A stretch of 64,000 nt of DNA from Cryobacterium sp. Y50 (GCF_002929805.1 NZ_PJJM01000100.1:51680-115679), one strand, 5' to 3'; positions 17,114 to 25,906 are shown, counted from the stretch's first letter. The notes: a model not told the origin generated them from the sequence alone. Program-made: numbers and translations.

Positions 17114-18652
17114 ATGACCGAGACGAATCTGCCTGACGGTTCCGCACGCGACGCATCGCCCTTGTCAGACGAACACGATGTGCTCGGCGGGGAACCGTCC
17201 GAGGTTCGATGTGCGCACGCCGGCGGCGCACACGAAGATGAACATGGGCATACGCATGATGCTCACCGCGACGACACCGCCGATGCGACCGTGAACGAAA
17301 ATGGGCACAGGCACGACCACGTCCACGCGCATTCCGAAAGAACGGATGCCTGTGCGCCGGCCGCATCCGCTCGCACCGTTACCGATCAACTCGCGGTCAT
17401 TCTGGCCGACGTGAAGCCGATGGTGCCGGTGCGCGTGTCGCTCGACGCCGCGCGCGGCCTGGTGCTCGCCGAAGACGTGCTTTCAGCGACCGATACTCCT
17501 CCCTTCGACAACTCCGCCATGGACGGCTACGCCGTGATCCGCGCGGATCTGCTCGGCGCCTCCGCGCAGAACCCGATTATGCTGCCCGTCGTCGCCGATT
17601 TGGCCGCCGGCACCGCCGAGAATCCGCGCCTGGTGCCCGGGCAGGTCGCGCGCATCATGACGGGCGCGCCCATTCCCGACGGAGCGGATGCCGTCGTCCC
17701 GATCGAAGACACCGATCAGGGCACCGATCTGGTCACTGTCGTGCGCGCCCCCGAAACCGCGGCGCACGTACGCCGCGCCGGCGAAGACGCCCACGCTGGG
17801 GACCGGGTTCTGAGCGCGGGCAGCGTGCTCTGGCCCACCCGGGTCGCCGCAGCGGCGAGCGCCGGAACCGGCTCGGTGCTGGTGCACCCGGCGCCGCGCG
17901 TCGCGGTCATTTCCACCGGCAGCGAACTCGTCACCCCCGGCAGCCCGACCCATCGCGGTCAAATTCCCGACTCCAACTCCTTTCTACTGGCGGCGGCCGT
18001 CACCGAAGCCGGCGGCGTTGCCATCCGGGTGGGCGCCGTGCCCGACAACAACGACACGTTGGGCGCGCTGCTCACCGACCTGGCTGGCACGGTCGACGTG
18101 ATCGTGCTCTCCGGCGGTGTCAGCGTCGGAGCGTACGACGTGGTCAAAGCCGTGCTTCAGCCGCTCGGAACCGTGCACTTCGGACCGGTCAAGATGCAAC
18201 CCGGCAAGCCACAAGGGTTCGGACGCTGGCCCGCCACAGGAAACGTGCCCGGACCGCTCATCTTCGCCCTGCCCGGCAACCCGGTCAGCGCCTTTGTGTC
18301 TTTTGAGGTGTTCGTGCGCCCCGCGCTGCGCCGCCTGCTCGGCCACCCGGAGCTGCACCGCCGCACCATCACGGCGACCGTCGCCGACGGTTGGAAGTCC
18401 CCGCCTGGACGCGCCCAGTACATGCCCGTCATCGTCACGCACCGTACCGATTCCGGCACCGCGACCGGTGCTGGCACCGGCACCGGCGGCACCCGAGACG
18501 GCGCCCAGATCGAGGTGCGCCCGGCCTCCCGCGGCGGGTCGGGTTCACACCTCGTCGCCGGCCTGGCGCAGGCAACTGGTCTTGCCGTCGTGTCCGAAGA
18601 CACGACTCACGTTCGCGGAGGCGACCTCATCACTGTCATGCTGACATCATGA
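17114..18652 (+). CDS. moeA: Molybdopterin molybdenumtransferase with His-rich N-terminal extension
   Basis: Inserts molybdate into adenylated molybdopterin. 512 aa, against about 400 for typical MoeA. The catalytic body begins near residue 90 ([14 protein letters not shown]) and has [59 protein letters not shown] and [17 protein letters not shown]. Residues about 30-80 are full of His, Asp and Glu ([26 protein letters not shown]), like metal-storage tails of nickel or zinc proteins. The gene starts 3 bp after moeB and overlaps moaC (ATGA). A short Gly/Thr repeat sits near the C-terminus. Confidence 0.94.
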   Translation: MTETNLPDGSARDASPLSDEHDVLGGEPSEVRCAHAGGAHEDEHGHTHDAHRDDTADATVNENGHRHDHVHAHSERTDACAPAASARTVTDQLAVILADVKPMVPVRVSLDAARGLVLAEDVLSATDTPPFDNSAMDGYAVIRADLLGASAQNPIMLPVVADLAAGTAENPRLVPGQVARIMTGAPIPDGADAVVPIEDTDQGTDLVTVVRAPETAAHVRRAGEDAHAGDRVLSAGSVLWPTRVAAAASAGTGSVLVHPAPRVAVISTGSELVTPGSPTHRGQIPDSNSFLLAAAVTEAGGVAIRVGAVPDNNDTLGALLTDLAGTVDVIVLSGGVSVGAYDVVKAVLQPLGTVHFGPVKMQPGKPQGFGRWPATGNVPGPLIFALPGNPVSAFVSFEVFVRPALRRLLGHPELHRRTITATVADGWKSPPGRAQYMPVIVTHRTDSGTATGAGTGTGGTRDGAQIEVRPASRGGSGSHLVAGLAQATGLAVVSEDTTHVRGGDLITVMLTS

Positions 18653-19164
18653 CGCACACCACCGACATGCCCGACGCGGCAGTGCCCGCCCAGCCATTCA
18701 CCCACCTCGACTCGGCCGGACAAGCCCGGATGGTCGACGTCACCAACAAGGTTCCGACCGTGCGCAGCGCCACCGCGGCGGGCTTCGTGCGCTGCAGTGC
18801 CAGGGTGATCGCGGCGCTCCGCGATGGCACTGCGCCCAAGGGCGATGTGCTCGCCGTGGCCCGCATCGCCGGAATCCAGGGCGCTAAAAAGACTGCCGAC
18901 CTGCTACCCCTCGCACACGTGATCGGCGTGCACGGTGCCGTCGTCGATTTGACGGTCGAGGATGACGGCGTCAGCATCACCGCGACCGTGCGCACCGCCG
19001 ACCGCACCGGCGTCGAGATGGAGGCGTTCACCGCCGTCTCTGTTGCCGCCCTCGCCGTCGTCGACATGGTCAAGGGCCTCGACAAATCCGTCACAATCGA
19101 GAACGTGCGCCTGCTCGCCAAGAGCGGCGGCAAGTCCGGCGACTGGCTGCGCCGCCAAGGCTAA
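18649..19164 (+). CDS. moaC: Cyclic pyranopterin monophosphate synthase
   Basis: Second step of molybdenum cofactor synthesis, acting on the product of MoaA. 171 aa, normal length. Motifs: [67 protein letters not shown] and [15 protein letters not shown] chose ATG 18649 because it overlaps the moeA stop and yields the family N-terminus. MoaA itself is not in this window. Confidence 0.97.
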   Translation: MTHTTDMPDAAVPAQPFTHLDSAGQARMVDVTNKVPTVRSATAAGFVRCSARVIAALRDGTAPKGDVLAVARIAGIQGAKKTADLLPLAHVIGVHGAVVDLTVEDDGVSITATVRTADRTGVEMEAFTAVSVAALAVVDMVKGLDKSVTIENVRLLAKSGGKSGDWLRRQG

Positions 19165-19266
19165 GCGGATGCTCCCTCCCCTGACCGTGCCCGCTACGGA
19201 TAGCCGCTACGCCGGTTACTGTCGTGCGCAGCCATATTGGACGCGCTCCTGCCAAGGGCACGCCTC

Positions 19267-20154
19267 ATGAATCCACCTCCGTCACTCACCATTGACCTCA
19301 TCGTGCTCGCGGGCGGGCGCGGCAGCCGTCTCGGTGGCGTGCTCAAACCCGCCGTCGAGGTGGCCGGGCGCACTCTGCTCTCCAGAGTGCTCGACGCCCG
19401 ACCGGTCGCGCGGTACACCGTCGTCGTCGGCCCGCCCGCCGCACAGCCCGCCGCCGGCACACCTCCGTTCGCGGCACAGCCCGCCGCCGGCACACCTCCG
19501 TTCGCCGCGCACCCCGCACCCTCGACATCTGCACCCGCATCTGAACCCGTATCTGAACCCGCACCTGATCTCGGGTCGCCCGCGACCGTGGCTGCAGCGG
19601 CCGCACTGCCCGCCGCCGGCTCCGCCACACCCTCCGCGCTGATCTGGGCCCTCGAAGACCCACCCTTCGGCGGACCGGTAGCCGGAATCGCGGCCGGTCT
19701 CGCCGCGCTCGCGACCCATAGCGCGGCCCAAGGTGCGACACACGGCGATATGAATATCGAAGCGAACGGAGAGGCGAACGTTGACGAACCGGCCACCTGG
19801 CTGCTCGTGCTCGCCTGCGATCTGCCGTGGGGAGCGGATGCTGCGCGCCTGCTGGTCACCGCGGCATCCGCTCTCGAGAAAATCGGTGAACAAACCGACG
19901 GCGTGCATCTCACCGACTACACCGGCCACGCCCAGTGGCTCGCCGGAATCTACCGGGCGCCCGCCCTGCGCGCGGCCGTAGACCGCCTCGGCGATCGCGT
20001 CAACGGCGCCAGCATGCGCGACCTGCTGTCGGGGCTGAAGCTCATGGGGTTGATGGACGAATCCGAAACCGGGGTCGACGTCGACACGTGGCAGGATGTT
20101 GATAGCAGCACCGCGCGTTTGACCGGTGTACCCGAAGTACGACCCGAGGAGTGA
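19267..20154 (+). CDS. mobA: Molybdenum cofactor guanylyltransferase with repeat insertion
   Basis: Attaches GMP to molybdopterin to make the MGD cofactor that nitrate reductase needs. 295 aa from ATG 19267. It has the nucleotidyltransferase N-terminus IDLIVLAGGRGSRLGGVLKP, then DPPFGGPVAG and LVLACDLPW (metal site). Actinobacterial MobA is usually about 200 aa; the excess lies at about residues 58-120, where two exact 11-residue repeats (AAQPAAGTPPF) and Pro/Ala/Ser/Glu-rich sequence are inserted in a surface loop. A start at 19237 is possible. A second insert precedes the metal motif. Confidence 0.88.
   Translation: MNPPPSLTIDLIVLAGGRGSRLGGVLKPAVEVAGRTLLSRVLDARPVARYTVVVGPPAAQPAAGTPPFAAQPAAGTPPFAAHPAPSTSAPASEPVSEPAPDLGSPATVAAAAALPAAGSATPSALIWALEDPPFGGPVAGIAAGLAALATHSAAQGATHGDMNIEANGEANVDEPATWLLVLACDLPWGADAARLLVTAASALEKIGEQTDGVHLTDYTGHAQWLAGIYRAPALRAAVDRLGDRVNGASMRDLLSGLKLMGLMDESETGVDVDTWQDVDSSTARLTGVPEVRPEE
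19441..19506 (+). repeat. 33-bp in-frame tandem repeat inside mobA
   Basis: Two head-to-tail 33-bp units (19441-19473 and 19474-19506) that differ only in the last base. Each encodes the 11-residue AAQPAAGTPPF unit, so copy-number change would keep the frame. Confidence 0.95.
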
Positions 20155-20159
20155 CACGA

Positions 20160-20432
20160 ATGAGTTCAGCACCGCTGCCTCCCGAAGCGCTCGACGACTG
20201 GCTGACCGCCCTCGCCGACCGGCTCCAGCTCGACCCGGCCGACGTGCCCGTCGGCGACCTGCTCGACGTGGCCCGCGACGTGGCCCACAATGTGGCCCGG
20301 CCGGCTGCTCCGCTCAGCACTTTTCTGATCGGCCTCGCCGCCGCGAAAAATGGTGGTACCAGTGCCGCCATTGAGGCCGCCTGCGCCGCAGCGAGCAAAC
20401 TCGCCCGCGACTGGGCTCCCGAGACACTGTGA
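20160..20432 (+). CDS. DUF6457-type small protein in the molybdopterin operon
   Basis: 90 aa, predicted all-helical: LDDWLTALADRLQLDP, then VGDLLDVARDVAHNVARPAAPLSTFLIGLAA and a C-terminal helix. It matches my memory of the actinobacterial DUF6457 family, found next to mobA or moaE. Role unknown; the context points to cofactor maturation. ATG 20160 has GAGGAG eight bases upstream, preferred over an in-frame GTG at 20151. It lies between mobA and moaD and touches moaD (TGATG). Confidence 0.8.
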   Translation: MSSAPLPPEALDDWLTALADRLQLDPADVPVGDLLDVARDVAHNVARPAAPLSTFLIGLAAAKNGGTSAAIEAACAAASKLARDWAPETL

Positions 20433-20671
20433 TGGCGAACCTGCGGTTCTTCGCCGGAGCGGCCGAAGCCGCCCAGACCGAAACGGCCACGCTCAATGCT
20501 GACACGATCGGCGAACTGCGCACTGAACTCGGCCAACGCTACGGCAGCGAGTTCGTGCGTGTGCTCGGTCTCTGCTCGCTGCTGGTGAACGGCGCCCGTG
20601 CCGCCGATGACACCGTCACACTCGCGCCGACCGACACCGTAGACGTACTCCCGCCCTTCGCCGGCGGCTAA
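20432..20671 (+). CDS. moaD: Molybdopterin synthase sulfur carrier subunit
   Basis: Ubiquitin-like sulfur carrier for molybdopterin synthase. 79 aa, begins ANLRFFAGAAEAA, contains SLLVNGARA, and ends exactly in the required Gly-Gly (VLPPFAGG) that MoeB adenylates. ATG 20432 overlaps the stop of the DUF6457 gene by one base; GTG 20429 is also possible. The partner moaE is convergent, 110 bp downstream. Confidence 0.95.
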   Translation: MANLRFFAGAAEAAQTETATLNADTIGELRTELGQRYGSEFVRVLGLCSLLVNGARAADDTVTLAPTDTVDVLPPFAGG

Positions 20672-20681
20672 ACACCAGGGG

Positions 20682-20701
20682 CTCCGCGCACAGCTGCGGA
20701 G
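20682..20701. terminator. Short hairpin between convergent moaD and moaE
   Basis: CTCCGC (20682-20687) pairs with GCGGAG (20696-20701) around an 8-nt loop just after the moaD stop. There is no T-run; it is a plausible but weak terminator. Confidence 0.4.
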
Positions 20702-20782
20702 AATCACGTCAAGTGACCCGCACCGCAAGCAGCGATTTTCGCAGTTCTGAACGACGCCCGCGAAACAGCGCTGTCGGCGAGG

Positions 20783-21259
20783 CTATAAACCGACCCAGGA
20801 ATGGGTTCCGTCGACCTCATACTGCTTCTTCCAGATCGGGACCTCGGCCTTCACTGCCTCGACGAGAGCCTCGCAGGCCGCGAATGCAACGCCCCGGTGT
20901 GCGCTCGCGACCGCAGCCACGAGGGCGAGGTCGCCGACCTCGAGGTGTCCGATGCGATGACTGACGGCCAAGACGACAAGCGGATGTTGCGCCCGTACCC
21001 TCGCGGCCACCTCGCCAATAACGCGCCCAGCGTCGGGATGCGCGCTGTAGTCGAGGCCTGTGACGCGCCCGACAGCATCGGGATCGTGGTCACGCACCTG
21101 TCCGATGAACGTCACCACGGCGCCGTGGGAAACGCCCGAAACGGCCAAAACGTGCTCGGTGACGTCGAGCAGCGCCTCGGTGACCCGAGCAAACCCGAGC
21201 GAAGAAGGCCTAAAATCCGGCAGCAATTCCTCGCCGTCGGCTGAAATACCCGCACCCAT
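20783..21259 (-). CDS. moaE: Molybdopterin synthase catalytic subunit
   Basis: Transfers sulfur from MoaD to precursor Z. 158 aa, family length about 140-150. Motifs: GAVVTFIGQVRDHD, VTGLDYSAHP, AVSHRIGHLEVGDLALVAAV, SAHRGVAFAACEALVEAVK and VPIWKKQYEVDGTHSWVG, including the catalytic Lys pair in IWKKQ. Its start touches the mogA stop (1-bp overlap at 21259), so mogA-moaE form a minus-strand pair facing the moeB-moaD operon. Confidence 0.96.
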   Translation of the reverse strand: MGAGISADGEELLPDFRPSSLGFARVTEALLDVTEHVLAVSGVSHGAVVTFIGQVRDHDPDAVGRVTGLDYSAHPDAGRVIGEVAARVRAQHPLVVLAVSHRIGHLEVGDLALVAAVASAHRGVAFAACEALVEAVKAEVPIWKKQYEVDGTHSWVGL

Positions 21260-21774
21260 CAGTGGTCGCCGCCATCGAGCTGGTCGATGACGTGCCGCAC
21301 CAGCGGCGCCAGAATTGCCACGCCGTCAAGCACCCCGCCCACCGAACCGGGCAGGTTCACGACCAGGGCGCCGTTATTGCCAACCGAATCGGCGATACCG
21401 GCGATACCGCGGGAGAGCGCAGCGGTGGGGATCGTCGCAACGCTGATCGCGCGCATCCGCTCGGAAATACCCGGCAGAATCGTGTGCAGCACCGTCGCAG
21501 TGCCCTCCGGCGTCAGGTCCCGCGCCGACACACCGGTGCCACCGGTCGTCACGACGAGGCGAGCGCCGTCACCGAGCGCGGCCGAAATGGCACCGGCCAC
21601 ACTCTCGATGCCGTCGGGTACCACGCGAGGCGGCCCGCACGGAATGCCGACTTCGCCGAGCGCATCGACGACGGCCGCGCCGGACCTGTCCTCGCGTTCG
21701 CCGCGCGAACAACGATCAGACACGGTTATCACGACGGCCCCGAGTTCGGCCCCAAGTTTGAGGTGAGTTTTCAC
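21259..21774 (-). CDS. mogA: Molybdopterin adenylyltransferase (MogA/MoaB type)
   Basis: Adenylates molybdopterin before MoeA inserts molybdate. 171 aa from GTG 21774 (KTHLKLGAELGAVVITVSD), the usual size. Motifs: SDRCSRGEREDRSG, VVTTGGTGVSARDLTPE, and the family end LVVNLPGSVGGVLDG. The frame is open further upstream to 21873, but that extension lacks family similarity. First gene of the mogA-moaE pair, divergent from narK with about 190 bp between. Confidence 0.92.
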   Translation of the reverse strand: MKTHLKLGAELGAVVITVSDRCSRGEREDRSGAAVVDALGEVGIPCGPPRVVPDGIESVAGAISAALGDGARLVVTTGGTGVSARDLTPEGTATVLHTILPGISERMRAISVATIPTAALSRGIAGIADSVGNNGALVVNLPGSVGGVLDGVAILAPLVRHVIDQLDGGDH

Positions 21775-21966
21775 CGTTCCACAGTACCGCCCTCCGCCCG
21801 AGAAGAAACGGATGCCGGCAGCCCCGGACACGGTTCCGACCGGGCCGCCGGCATCCGCTTCAGGACGAATCATTTTTCACGGCGTTTGTGCGATGCGTTG
21901 GCACAGGCAAACGAACAAGCTGGCTACTAAGCGAGCCTGCTGCCCGACCAACCAGCCGAGGAAACC

Positions 21967-23292
21967 ATGTCAACCGTCTCACCACCACGCGTCACGTCCA
22001 CGCTGAAGCCGGACCTCTCGAACTGGGATCCGGAAAACGAAGAGACCTGGGATTCACACCTCGCCTGGCGCACGCTGTGGATCACCACGTTCAGCATGAC
22101 CCTCGGCTTCGCGGCCTGGTATCTGGTCAGCGCGATCGCTCCGCGGCTGAACGACATCGGTTTCGACCTGAGCACCAGCCAGCTCTACTGGCTCGTCGCG
22201 CTGCCCGGCCTGGCCGGTGGCCTGCTGCGCCTCATCTTCATGTTCTTGCCGCCGATTCTCGGCACCCGCATTCTCGTCGCCCTTTCCAGCGCGCTGCTGC
22301 TCCTGCCGATGATCGGCTGGACCTTGGTCGCCCGCGACACCTCGACGCCGTACTGGGTACTGCTCGCGCTGTCCTTCGCGGCCGGCATTGGTGGCGGCAG
22401 CTTCTCCGGCTTCATGGCTTCGACCAGCTACTTCTTTCCCAAGCGCCTTGCCGGGACAGCACTCGGGCTGCAGGCGGGGCTCGGTAACTTTGGCATCGGA
22501 CTAATTCAGCTGCTCACCCCATGGGTCGTCGGCTTCGGCCTGCTCGGCACCGCTGTGCTCACCCCGGAGAGCGACTCGAACGGTGAACTGGTCTGGCTGC
22601 ACAACGGTGGTCTCGTACTCATCCCCTGGGTGCTGCTCGCGGTCGCGCTGGCGCTGGCCTTTTTACGTAAAGTGCCGATCAAAGCCAACTTTCGGCAGCA
22701 GATGGACATTTTCAAGGTCAAGCACACCTGGATCATGACGCTCATCTACCTCATGAGTTTCGGCGCGTTCAGCGGGCTGGCCGCCCAAATGGGCCTCATC
22801 ATCCTCAACGTCTACGGTGATTTTCCCGATGCGCCCAACCCGCTCGCCTTCGCCTTCATCGGCCCGGTCGTTGGCGCCCTGGTGCGTGCGGCCTCCGGTC
22901 CGCTCTGCGACCGGTTCGGCGGTGCGATCTTCACCTTCATCGGCGGCGCGGGCATGGCCGTGGGCACCCTGATCACAGTGTTTTTCCTCACCCCTACCAG
23001 CGTCGATGAGTTCAAGGGCTTTCTCACCGGCATGATCATCATCTTCTTTTTCTCCGGCCTGGCCAACGCCGGAACGTTCAAGCAGATGCCGATGATCTTC
23101 CCCAAGCGCCAGGCCGGCGGCGCGATCGGCTGGACAGCCGCGATCGCCGCCTTCGGCCCCTTCATCGTGGGAATGGCCCTCACAGCCATGAGCCCGACCA
23201 CCTTCTTCATCGGCTGCACGGTATTCTGCGTGCTGTGCACGGGCCTGACCTGGTTCTACTACGCCCGCCCGGGTGCTCCCAACCCGAGCTGA
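21967..23292 (+). CDS. narK: Nitrate/nitrite transporter, MFS NarK type
   Basis: Imports nitrate and exports nitrite for the nitrate reductase encoded 3 kb away. 441 aa, 12 predicted membrane helices. NarK features are SFAAGIGGGSFSGFMASTS (the nitrate signature region) and NAGTFKQMPMIFPKRQAGGA (the second, with its conserved Gly/Pro and Arg/Lys). A predicted cytosolic N-terminus has NWDPENEETW, shared by actinobacterial NarK. It stands alone on the plus strand and ends in a strong terminator. Confidence 0.96.
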   Translation: MSTVSPPRVTSTLKPDLSNWDPENEETWDSHLAWRTLWITTFSMTLGFAAWYLVSAIAPRLNDIGFDLSTSQLYWLVALPGLAGGLLRLIFMFLPPILGTRILVALSSALLLLPMIGWTLVARDTSTPYWVLLALSFAAGIGGGSFSGFMASTSYFFPKRLAGTALGLQAGLGNFGIGLIQLLTPWVVGFGLLGTAVLTPESDSNGELVWLHNGGLVLIPWVLLAVALALAFLRKVPIKANFRQQMDIFKVKHTWIMTLIYLMSFGAFSGLAAQMGLIILNVYGDFPDAPNPLAFAFIGPVVGALVRAASGPLCDRFGGAIFTFIGGAGMAVGTLITVFFLTPTSVDEFKGFLTGMIIIFFFSGLANAGTFKQMPMIFPKRQAGGAIGWTAAIAAFGPFIVGMALTAMSPTTFFIGCTVFCVLCTGLTWFYYARPGAPNPS

Positions 23293-23304
23293 CGCTCATC
23301 TTCG

Positions 23305-23347
23305 CCCGAAGCCTCCTTCTCCTCCAGCGGGGGGCTTCGGGTTTTTT
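23305..23347 (+). terminator. Rho-independent terminator of narK
   Basis: CCCGAAGCC (23305-23313) and GGCTTCGGG (23333-23341) form a perfect 9-bp stem followed by TTTTTT. It lies 12 bases after the narK stop. Confidence 0.92.
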
Positions 23348-23371
23348 CCTGTCGCAGGTCATACTGAAACG

Positions 23372-23518
23372 ATGACAACACACGACGAAACCGACGAATC
23401 AATCGGCGGCGACCCGGCCTGCTGGCTCGAACAGGTTTGCCCGGAGTGCGGCGCCTTCGTGCCGGGAGAGCTGCCCGCCCGCTGCTGGCGCTGCGATACC
23501 GTCGTCGCGCCGTCGTGA
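23372..23518 (+). CDS. 48-aa zinc-ribbon protein
   Basis: Starts at ATG 23372 directly after the narK terminator. It has two CxxC pairs (CPECG and CWRCD) 16 residues apart, the pattern of a small zinc ribbon, preceded by an acidic N-terminus. No ribosome site is strong (GCAGG about 15 bases away). Similar tiny zinc-ribbon genes are common in actinobacteria, but I cannot name a family. Confidence 0.55.
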   Translation: MTTHDETDESIGGDPACWLEQVCPECGAFVPGELPARCWRCDTVVAPS

Positions 23519-23604
23519 CCGCTTGAGCGGGGCATCCACTCTGAAACGGATGCTGCCCCGCCGCCCGCGCAAACCGGCTCCCGTTCTCTCGGAACGGTGC
23601 CGCC

Positions 23605-24023
23605 GGCGGCGAAATCGTGCCAGCCGACATCGTTCTGCTGGCATCGTTCTGAGAGCATCGGCGCGGTTCCAAACGTCGAACTCGCCGAGAAGACCGGGCT
23701 CGCGGTCGACAATGGAATCCTGGTCACCGCGAGCCTGCAAACCAGCGATCCCCTACTTCAACACCGACCAGTTCGACCTCGGCATGGAGTGCTCCGGCTT
23801 CGGCCCGCTCACTCGCGGCGCCGACCTGATCTACCGGGGCGGCTGGGGCGACTGGGCGGCCGGTGAGTTCATCGTGTTCTGGCAGCAGGCAGGCCGCGTC
23901 GTAGCCGGCACGAACGTCAACGTCTGGGATGTCAGCGACGCCGTACAGGCTCTGATTCGTCGAGCTGAGCCGGTCGATCCTGCTCGCCTCTTGGATGAGT
24001 CGATCCCACTCAACCAGGTCTAA
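23605..24023 (+). pseudogene. Remnant of a FAD-dependent NAD(P)H oxidoreductase (Reductase_C type)
   Basis: Three pieces of one protein family lie in three reading frames. First, 23605-23649 reads GGEIVPADIVLLAS. Then IGAVPNVELAEKTGLAVDNG follows in the next frame (about 23654-23750). Third is a C-terminal piece (from about 23750) with YFNTDQFDLGMECSGFGPL and AGTNVNVWDVSDAVQALIR, ending at TAA 24023. The middle section of the family (the second FAD motif with GD) and the entire N-terminal half are absent. This is ferredoxin-reductase/AIF-like sequence with frameshifts and an internal deletion. Confidence 0.85.
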
Positions 24024-24057
24024 CGCCCCGGCTCCCCCGCCCCCCGACGGTCGACGC

Positions 24058-24140
24058 ACGGGGAACGAGCGATCGAGACCCGCCCAGGATCTCGATCGCT
24101 CGCAAGCTCGCGCCTCGACCAACAATCCGCGCCAACGAGC
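24058..24140. repeat. Palindromic intergenic repeat, copy A
   Basis: GAGCGATCGAGA (24067-24078) and TCTCGATCGCTC (24090-24101) are perfect 12-bp complements. The element continues with a GC-rich tail ending CAACGAGCC. A diverged copy in the same orientation lies at about 25716-25795, so the two bracket the DAACS transporter gene. It may also act as the transporter's terminator. Confidence 0.85.
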
Positions 24141-24152
24141 CGCGCCAGCGAG

Positions 24153-25559
24153 CTAGGCCCGCATGTCTGCCAGTTCGCTTGGCGCTGATTCCGCGGGGTC
24201 GTCCGTGAACGGCTGCGCTGTGCGCGGGGCGTTGTAAAGCTTCTCGTTCAACATGCCCTGGCGCTTGGCCACGATTGTCGGCACGAGGGCCTGACCAGCG
24301 ACGTTGACGGCGGTGCGGCCCATATCGATGATCGGGTCGATGGCCAGCAGCAGGCCAACGCCGGCGAGCGGCAGCCCCAGGGTGGAGAGGGTCAGCGTCA
24401 GCATGACGACGGCGCCCGTGGTACCGGCGGTCGCTGCGCTACCCAGCACGGAGACGAGCACGATCAGCAGATACTGGGTGAGGTCCAGCTGGATACCGAA
24501 GAACTGGGCGACGAAAATTGCGGCAACGGCCGGATAGATGGCCGCGCAGCCATCCATTTTGGTGGTGGCGCCGAGCGGAACCGCGAAGGATGCATAGGCA
24601 CGGGGCACACCGAGGTTGCGCTCGGTCACTCGCTGAGTCAGCGGCAGTGTGCCGATCGACGAGCGTGACACGAAGCCGAGCTGAACGGCCGGCCACACGC
24701 CGGAGTAGTACTGCTTCACGGACAGCCCGTGAGATTTGATCAGCACAGGATAGACCACGAACAAGACCAGGATGAGACCGATATAAATGGTGACCGCGAA
24801 CTTACCCAGCGATCCCATGGTGTCCCACCCGTAGACCGCGACGGCGTTACCGATCAGGCCGATCGTGCCGAGCGGCGCGATCCGAATGATCCACCACAGC
24901 ACCTTTTGAATGACTGCAAGAGCAGATGCGTTCAGATTGAGAAAAGGTTCGGCCGCCTTGCCCACTTTCAACGCCGCGATGCCCACGACAATGGCAATGA
25001 CCAAAATCTGCAACACGTTGAAGCTGATGTTGGTGGTCGCGCTTGCGTCGACGACGCTCGTGCTTGCACCGAGACCGAGAAAGTTCTTCGGGAACAGCCC
25101 GGTCAGGAACGCCCACCAGTCACCGGTCTTTCCGGAGTATTCGGCATCCACTGCCATGCCGGTACCAGCTCCCGGCCGAATCAGCACGCCGAGGCCTATG
25201 CCGATCAGAACGGCGATCAGTGCCGTGATGGCGAACCAGAGCAGTGTGTTCCAGGCCAGCTTCGCAGCGTTGGACACCTGGCGGAGATTGGCAATAGAAC
25301 TGACGACGGCCGTGAAGATGAGCGGGACGACAGCCGCCTGCAGCAGCGAGACATAGCTGGACCCGATGATCTTCAGTGTGACTCCGAGGCCATTCGGGTT
25401 TGCTTCTGTGCTACCGGTGTATTTTGCAAGCAGTCCGAGACCGAGGCCGATGATGAGCGCGGCGATGATTTGAACGCCGAAGGACTTGACCCACTTGGGG
25501 ATTCTGCTGGTACTGACGCGAACTGTTGAAGTCACAAGTACGACACTTTCTGTTGTCAT
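24153..25559 (-). CDS. Dicarboxylate/amino acid:cation symporter (DAACS family)
   Basis: 468-aa secondary transporter for glutamate-like or C4-dicarboxylate substrates driven by H+ or Na+. It has about eight hydrophobic segments and the family motifs: SRSSIGTLPLTQ (serine-rich hairpin), TTKMDGCAAIYP (cation site, where the family has TxNMDG), and DPIIDMGRTAVNVAGQ (substrate site). The K in TTKMDG in place of N is seen in one subgroup of the family. The gene is single, between copies A and B of an intergenic repeat, and separates narK from narI. Substrate cannot be named. Confidence 0.92.
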   Translation of the reverse strand: MTTESVVLVTSTVRVSTSRIPKWVKSFGVQIIAALIIGLGLGLLAKYTGSTEANPNGLGVTLKIIGSSYVSLLQAAVVPLIFTAVVSSIANLRQVSNAAKLAWNTLLWFAITALIAVLIGIGLGVLIRPGAGTGMAVDAEYSGKTGDWWAFLTGLFPKNFLGLGASTSVVDASATTNISFNVLQILVIAIVVGIAALKVGKAAEPFLNLNASALAVIQKVLWWIIRIAPLGTIGLIGNAVAVYGWDTMGSLGKFAVTIYIGLILVLFVVYPVLIKSHGLSVKQYYSGVWPAVQLGFVSRSSIGTLPLTQRVTERNLGVPRAYASFAVPLGATTKMDGCAAIYPAVAAIFVAQFFGIQLDLTQYLLIVLVSVLGSAATAGTTGAVVMLTLTLSTLGLPLAGVGLLLAIDPIIDMGRTAVNVAGQALVPTIVAKRQGMLNEKLYNAPRTAQPFTDDPAESAPSELADMRA

Positions 25560-25715
25560 GCGGTGTACCGCGCACGCTCGGCCCCCCGGTGCCCCAGGAG
25601 CGGGCCGGACCTTGTCAAGAATGGTGTCCGCGTGCGAGCGGCTCTAGGTGCAAGCCAGACCAACGACGCGCTATTCCCCCCTCGCAAGTCGACGCGTGAG
25701 CCCCCGTTGGTCGGG

Positions 25716-25795
25716 GCACGAAGCACGAGCGATCGAAACCCGCCCAGGGATCTCGATCACTCGCCAGGTCGTGCTTCGATCAACGAGCCGGCTAC
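25716..25795. repeat. Palindromic intergenic repeat, copy B
   Basis: Aligns with copy A at 24058-24140: CACGAGCGATCGAAACC then CGCCCAGG, then TCTCGATCACTCGCCAGG, ending CAACGAGCC. The stem is imperfect (GAGCGATCGAAA against TCTCGATCACTC) because both arms have mutated. Confidence 0.8.
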
Positions 25796-25855
25796 TCCTC
25801 GAGGTACCCCGCGAGCACCCGGGCGTGGTTCACGTGCGAGTCCTTAGGCCCCGTA

Positions 25856-25906
25856 GATCAGGGTTGTGATTCAGGGTTGTGATTCAGGGTTGTGATTCAG
25901 GGTTGT
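25856..25906 (+). repeat. 13-bp tandem repeat, four copies
   Basis: The unit GATTCAGGGTTGT is repeated three times exactly after a first copy that lacks one T. It is intergenic, about 80 bp from the narI stop, and its 13-bp period does not fit coding sequence. Confidence 0.95.

Noticed and set aside
23523..24023. Intact 166-residue gene after the zinc-ribbon gene
   Set aside because: Only the C-terminal ~90 residues match the oxidoreductase family. The N-terminal part is Arg/Ser-rich noise in the wrong frame relative to the other fragments.
25856..25906. Short CRISPR-like array
   Set aside because: The 13-bp units are directly adjacent with no spacers and no cas genes are nearby, so it is a plain tandem repeat.
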